Assembly (NCBI GenBank): GCA_026225435.1 | Contig: JAMFST010000224.1 | Span: 1 to 10,059 of the forward strand | Reading direction: 5' to 3' | DNA length: 10,059 bases | From: Labilithrix luteola | GTDB lineage: Bacteria; Myxococcota_A; Polyangia; Polyangiales; Polyangiaceae | The notes under the pieces: generated by a model | What the model was told of the DNA's origin: nothing | Databases searched by the model: none | What the model saw: the letters and a program-made list of their open reading frames with translations, nothing else | Shown here: positions 7,015-10,059 of the stretch, piece after piece | Position numbering within the stretch: position 1 is the stretch's first letter | Layout of the letters: each line of letters starts with the position of its first letter | Position numbers and translations under genes: made by a program

Positions 7015-7944
7015 TCAGGCAAACCCGGCGGACAGCTCCTCCTGCAGGAAGCTCACGAAGGCGCGAACCGATCTGGGGACGTGCGCGGCGTAAGGGCGGA
7101 TGGCGTAGAGCTTGTCGCCGAAGGTGCCGACGGAGCGCCATCCCGGGAGGAGGGAGACGAGCCTCCCCGCGGCCACCTCGCGAGCCGCGCTGAAGTCGGG
7201 CAACAACGCGATGCCCACCCCCCCGAGCGCGGCCTCGCGCAGCACCTCGCTGTTGTTGGCGGCGAACGAGCCGCGGATGGCCACGCTGAGGCGGCCCCCT
7301 TTACCTTTGGCCGGCTCGAAGGCCCACGTGGGAGTCTCGGCGCCGCGCAGGTAGTGCAGGCAATCGTGGTCGGCGAGATCCCTGGGCGACCTTGGTGTCC
7401 CGTGTTTTCGCAGGTAGGCGCCGGTGGCGGCGAGGATCGCCCGGGTCGAGCAGATGGTCCACGCGACGTGCGTGTCGGGCACGGACGCGACGTGACGGAT
7501 GGCGAGGTCGAAGCCCTCCTGCGCGAGCGACACGAGGCGGTCGGAGACGTCGAGCTCGATCCGTACATCGGGAAACTGCCGCACGAAGGCGGGGATCAAC
7601 GGCGCTATCCGCTGGCGGCCGAGAGCGACGGGGGCCGTCACGCGCAGGACGCCGCGCGGCTCACCCGCGAGATCCTTCACGTTCTCGAAGCCGCGCTCGA
7701 TCTGCACGAACGGGTCTTGCGTGGAGTCCACCAGCTGCTGCCCCGCGTCCGTGAGACGGACGCTGCGCGTCGTCCGGCGAACCAGCATCACGCCCGCGGC
7801 GTGTTCGAGCTCACCGATGCGATGGCTGACGGCGGCCTTGCTCACCCCGAGCCGCTCGGCGGCGGCGGTGAAGCTGCGCAGCGAGCCGAGCACCGAGAGC
7901 CAGTACACGTGCGACCAGAGCGCATCGATCTTCTTGGTCTTCAC
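7015..7944 (-). CDS. LysR-type transcriptional regulator
   Basis: A 309-residue DNA-binding regulator of standard LysR length. The winged helix-turn-helix is at about 10-68 (SFTAAAERLGVSKAAVSHRI, 24-43; RRTTRSVRLTDAGQQL, 56-71), followed by the linker helix and the periplasmic-binding-like effector domain (about 96-300). It fits the subgroup with GxLRVTAP (98-105) and GVGIALLPDF (242-251), seen in many regulators of small oxidative or efflux genes; the effector cannot be read from sequence. GTG at 7942-7944 gives the usual 8-10 residues before the HTH, and there is no usable ATG. No strong ribosome site is visible. It precedes a GST and diverges from a semialdehyde dehydrogenase; the perfect dyad at 7948-7975 starts 3 nt upstream of its GTG, so autoregulation and control of the dehydrogenase are likely. 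Confidence 0.93.
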   Translation of the reverse strand: MKTKKIDALWSHVYWLSVLGSLRSFTAAAERLGVSKAAVSHRIGELEHAAGVMLVRRTTRSVRLTDAGQQLVDSTQDPFVQIERGFENVKDLAGEPRGVLRVTAPVALGRQRIAPLIPAFVRQFPDVRIELDVSDRLVSLAQEGFDLAIRHVASVPDTHVAWTICSTRAILAATGAYLRKHGTPRSPRDLADHDCLHYLRGAETPTWAFEPAKGKGGRLSVAIRGSFAANNSEVLREAALGGVGIALLPDFSAAREVAAGRLVSLLPGWRSVGTFGDKLYAIRPYAAHVPRSVRAFVSFLQEELSAGFA

Positions 7945-7947
7945 GGT

Positions 7948-7975
7948 TTCACTGTTCGATAAAGTGAACAGTGAA
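7948..7975. promoter_or_regulatory. Probable LysR operator: perfect dyad with 10-bp arms
   Basis: TTCACTGTTC (7948-7957) and GAACAGTGAA (7966-7975) are exact reverse complements around the 8-nt spacer GATAAAGT. The half-site GTGAA/TTCAC also recurs inside, as TTCAC at 7948-7952 and GTGAA at 7964-7968 and 7971-7975, giving overlapping binding registers. The dyad centre (7961.5) is about 64 bp before the start I infer for the divergent dehydrogenase transcript, where LysR regulators usually place their main recognition site. Its edge touches the regulator's own start region. The even spacing is not the textbook T-N11-A box. Its AT-rich makeup stands out from the surroundings. Confidence 0.75.
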
Positions 7976-8012
7976 TCAAGCGCGCCAAGCTGGTGCGCGG
8001 GCGGCGTTCCCC

Positions 8013-8018
8013 TACATT
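8013..8018 (+). promoter_or_regulatory. Candidate -10 element for leaderless transcription of the semialdehyde dehydrogenase gene
   Basis: TACATT fits TANNNT and ends 7 nt before the A of the ATG at 8026. This is the spacing expected if transcription begins at the start codon. No Shine-Dalgarno is present between the dyad and the ATG. The -35 position (about 7990-7995, CTGGTG) is poor, as expected if an upstream-bound activator helps. Confidence 0.45.
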
Positions 8019-8025
8019 GCCCGTC

Positions 8026-9552
8026 ATGAGCGTCGCCCCCGTCCAGCCCTACACCGCCAAGACCGATATCGGTCACTTCATCGCCGGAAGTCACGTCGCC
8101 GGAGCCAGCGGCCGGCGCCAGGCGGTCTACAACCCGTCCACCGGATCCGTCGCCCGCCACGTCGCCCTCGCCTCGGTCGAGGAGGTGAACAGCGCCGTCG
8201 CCGCTGCCAGGGCCGCGTTCCCGTCCTGGGCGGAGACGCCGCCCATCCGCCGCGCGCGCGTGATGAACAAATTCCTCGAGCTGATGGGGCGCCACCGCGA
8301 CGAGCTCGCGGCGATGCTCACGGCCGAGCACGGCAAGGTGTTCACCGACGCGCAGGGCGAGGTCGCGCGCGGGATCGACATCATCGAGTTCGCCTGTGGC
8401 GCGCCGCAGCTCCTGAAGGGGGAGTACACCGACCAGGTCTCGCCCGGCCTCGACAACTGGACGATGCGCCAGCCGCTCGGCGTCGTCGCCGGCATCACGC
8501 CGTTCAACTTCCCCTGCATGGTCCCGCTGTGGATGTTCCCGGTGGCGATCGCCTGCGGCAACACCTTCGTGCTCAAGCCGAGCGAGCGTGATCCCTCGCC
8601 GTCGACCTTCATGGCGCAGCTGCTGATGGAAGCCGGGTTGCCGTCCGGCGTGTTCAACGTCGTGCAGGGTGACAAGGTCGCGGTCGACGCGCTCATCGAG
8701 CACGCGGACGTCAAGGCGCTCAGCTTCGTCGGCTCCACCCCCATCGCGCAGTACATCTACGAGAAAGGCGCGCACAACGGGAAGCGCGTGCAGGCGCTGG
8801 GCGGCGCCAAGAATCACATGGTCGTCATGCCCGACGCGGACATCGAGCAGGTCGTCGACGCGCTGGTCGGCGCGGCCTACGGCTCGGCAGGCGAGCGCTG
8901 CATGGCGATCAGCGTCGCCGTCCTCGTCGGCGACATCGCCGACAAGATCGTCCCGCTGGTCGCCAAGCGCGCCCTCGAGCTGAAGATCGCCGACGGGATG
9001 AACCTCGACGCCGAGATGGGCCCGATCATCACGAAGGAGGCGCTGGCGCGCATCGAGGGCTACATCGAGTTCGGTGTGAAGGAAGGGGCCAAGCTCGTCG
9101 TCGACGGCCGCGGTCACAAGGTGGCCGGGAGCGAGAGCGGCTTCTTCACCGGTGGCACCCTGTTCGACAACGTCACGCCCAAGATGCGCATCTACCAGGA
9201 GGAGATCTTCGGCCCCGTCCTGTCGTGCGTGCGCGTTCCCGACCTCGAGGCGGCCATCAACCTGATCAACGCCCACGAGTACGGGAACGGCGTCGCCTGC
9301 TTCACCAGCGACGGAAACGTGGCGCGCGAGTTCACGCGTCGCATCCAGGTGGGGATGGTCGGCATCAACGTGCCCATCCCGGTGCCCATGGCCTGGCACG
9401 GCTTCGGGGGCTGGAAGCGCAGCCTGTTCGGCGACATGCACGCGTACGGCGTGGAGGGGGTCCGCTTCTACACGAAGCAGAAGTCCATCATGCAGCGCTG
9501 GCCGGCGAGCATCGCCAAGGGGGCCGAGTTCGTGTTTCCCGCTTCGAAGTAG
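8026..9552 (+). CDS. mmsA: Methylmalonate-semialdehyde dehydrogenase, CoA-acylating
   Basis: This 508-residue NAD-dependent enzyme should convert methylmalonate semialdehyde plus CoA to propionyl-CoA in valine breakdown, and malonate semialdehyde to acetyl-CoA. Its ALDH superfamily parts are the N-terminal GHFIAG, the oxyanion/NAD segment [17 protein letters not shown] (156-172, N161), LKPSERDP (183-190), [13 protein letters not shown] (233-245) and the catalytic C292 in GSAGERCMA (286-294). It has the CoA-acylating signature [15 protein letters not shown] (258-272): the usual ALDH general-base Glu of ELGG is replaced (QALGG), as expected for MmsA/IolA enzymes. The C-terminal [20 protein letters not shown] (447-466) is also typical. 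ATG 8026 was preferred over the in-frame GTG at 7993, whose 11 extra residues match nothing in the family. It is likely leaderless and controlled by the divergent LysR regulator. No mmsB or acyl-CoA dehydrogenase of the pathway follows it. Confidence 0.94.
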   Translation: MSVAPVQPYTAKTDIGHFIAGSHVAGASGRRQAVYNPSTGSVARHVALASVEEVNSAVAAARAAFPSWAETPPIRRARVMNKFLELMGRHRDELAAMLTAEHGKVFTDAQGEVARGIDIIEFACGAPQLLKGEYTDQVSPGLDNWTMRQPLGVVAGITPFNFPCMVPLWMFPVAIACGNTFVLKPSERDPSPSTFMAQLLMEAGLPSGVFNVVQGDKVAVDALIEHADVKALSFVGSTPIAQYIYEKGAHNGKRVQALGGAKNHMVVMPDADIEQVVDALVGAAYGSAGERCMAISVAVLVGDIADKIVPLVAKRALELKIADGMNLDAEMGPIITKEALARIEGYIEFGVKEGAKLVVDGRGHKVAGSESGFFTGGTLFDNVTPKMRIYQEEIFGPVLSCVRVPDLEAAINLINAHEYGNGVACFTSDGNVAREFTRRIQVGMVGINVPIPVPMAWHGFGGWKRSLFGDMHAYGVEGVRFYTKQKSIMQRWPASIAKGAEFVFPASK

Positions 9553-9603
9553 AGGCGCCGGCGGACGCACCCAGGCTCTACCGAGGCCCGAGCATGGCAG
9601 CCG

Positions 9604-9631
9604 TTGACACCCGAACGTGCGTCCTTACGTT
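9604..9631 (+). promoter_or_regulatory. Sigma-70-type promoter for the DksA-family gene
   Basis: A perfect -35 TTGACA (9604-9609) is followed after 16 nt by TACGTT (9626-9631, TANNNT type). The predicted start is near 9638, giving a leader of about 30 nt with GAGG ribosome sites at 9647-9650 and 9654-9657 before the ATG at 9669. An exact TTGACA at the right place in DNA this GC-rich is unlikely to be chance. Confidence 0.6.
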
Positions 9632-9668
9632 TGCGCCCCCCTTTTTGAGGTAAGAGGCGGTGCACACC

Positions 9669-10031
9669 ATGGACAAGGTTGAAGCGAAGCGGTTCAAGGA
9701 CCTCCTCACGGAGAAGCGCGACGAGATCATCGCGAAGGCCAAGCAGACGCTGGAGGAGGACATGACGCTCGACGCGAACGACCTGCCGGACGAGATGGAC
9801 CTCGCGTCCAGCGAGTACCTGCAGTCGTTCACGTTCCGCCTGCGCGGGCGGGAGAAGCAGTTCCTCGACAAGATCGAGCAGGCGCTCGGCCGGATCGACG
9901 ACGGCAGCTTCGGCACCTGCGAGGAGTGCGGCGAGGAGATCCAGGCCAAGCGGCTCGAAGCACGCCCGGAGACCCCCTTCTGCATCAACTGCAAGGAGGA
10001 CCAGGAGCGGAAGGAACGCGCCTTCGGCTGA
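9669..10031 (+). CDS. dksA: DksA/TraR-family zinc-finger RNA polymerase-binding protein
   Basis: This 120-residue protein should bind the RNA polymerase secondary channel and tune transcription initiation, probably with ppGpp, in the cytoplasm. A long N-terminal coiled coil (about 5-75) has its tip at LPDEMDLASSEY (39-50); D41, D44 and A46 match the DxxDxA tip needed for DksA activity. A four-Cys zinc finger follows: C84-x2-C87-x17-C105-x2-C108, with FGTCEECGEEI (81-91) and PFCINCKED (103-111). It is about 30 residues shorter than E. coli DksA (151), mainly at the N-terminus, as in many short DksA-like proteins. ATG 9669 has GAGG 11 nt upstream; a GTG at 9660 with its own GAGG would add MHT and cannot be excluded. 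It has its own promoter 117 nt after the dehydrogenase gene, so it is probably a separate unit. Confidence 0.93.
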   Translation: MDKVEAKRFKDLLTEKRDEIIAKAKQTLEEDMTLDANDLPDEMDLASSEYLQSFTFRLRGREKQFLDKIEQALGRIDDGSFGTCEECGEEIQAKRLEARPETPFCINCKEDQERKERAFG

Positions 10032-10059
10032 TCGCGTGATCGCGGGCTATGCTCGATCG

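Noticed and set aside
7945..9570. Minus-strand frame continuing upstream of the LysR gene across the dehydrogenase
   Set aside because: The part above 7944 is His/Asp/Arg-rich antisense to the dehydrogenase; the LysR family N-terminus begins at the GTG at 7944.
9549..9581. Inverted repeat GTAGAG/CTCTAC after the dehydrogenase stop as a terminator
   Set aside because: Only 6 bp with a 21-nt loop and no T-run follows; too weak to call.
9631..9646. C-run followed by T-run (CCCCCCTTTTT) as a terminator
   Set aside because: There is no stem before it, and it lies inside the leader of the DksA-family gene.
10048..10059. TATGCT near the right edge as a -10 for a downstream leaderless gene
   Set aside because: The window ends 6 nt later, no -35 is visible, and no start codon can be seen.

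Overview
The window is about 10 kb of very GC-rich bacterial chromosome with strongly G/C-biased third codon positions. The gene content points to a Myxococcota (Polyangia-like) bacterium, though no marker gene fixes the taxon. The main clues are a membrane-anchored Ser/Thr kinase paired with a secreted TPR protein, a lipoprotein with a long Asp/Ala-rich linker, several TTG/GTG starts and apparently leaderless genes. I see no tRNA, rRNA, CRISPR array, insertion sequence or phage gene. This looks like ordinary chromosome with some local decay.

Layout. On the minus strand at the left are a glutaryl-CoA dehydrogenase (45-1244) and a GltP/DctA-type amino-acid or dicarboxylate symporter (1610-2842). 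A small 48-codon ORF (2839-2985) overlaps the symporter start by ATGA. The 365-nt gap between these two genes holds what reads as a 5'-truncated, twice-frameshifted remnant of a membrane-protein gene on the plus strand (about 1331-1653). Next comes a divergent pair. An ice-binding-fold (DUF3494) lipoprotein (3097-3981, minus) and a transmembrane Ser/Thr kinase (4088-5359, plus) share a 106-nt intergenic region containing a 12-bp palindrome. The kinase is followed after 13 nt by a secreted TPR/two-TM protein (5373-6338), whose Shine-Dalgarno overlaps the kinase stop codon. That gene meets a glutathione S-transferase (6341-6988, minus) tail to tail with only 2 nt between stops.

The best regulatory story is at 6341-9552. 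A LysR-type regulator (7015-7944) and the GST form a minus-strand pair, divergent from a CoA-acylating methylmalonate-semialdehyde dehydrogenase (8026-9552). Between them is a perfect dyad with 10-bp arms (7948-7975). It abuts the regulator's start and lies about 64 bp upstream of the transcription start I infer for an apparently leaderless dehydrogenase gene. The window ends with a short DksA/TraR-family zinc-finger protein (9669-10031) behind a TTGACA-N16-TACGTT promoter.

Functionally, several genes fit amino-acid use: the acidic amino-acid symporter, Lys/Trp breakdown through glutaryl-CoA, and Val breakdown through methylmalonate semialdehyde. The kinase/TPR/lipoprotein block looks like an envelope signalling module. 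I see no unmistakable new defence or mobile system. The items most worth following are the LysR operator, the frameshifted remnant, the coupled small ORF, and the symporter with altered cation-site residues.
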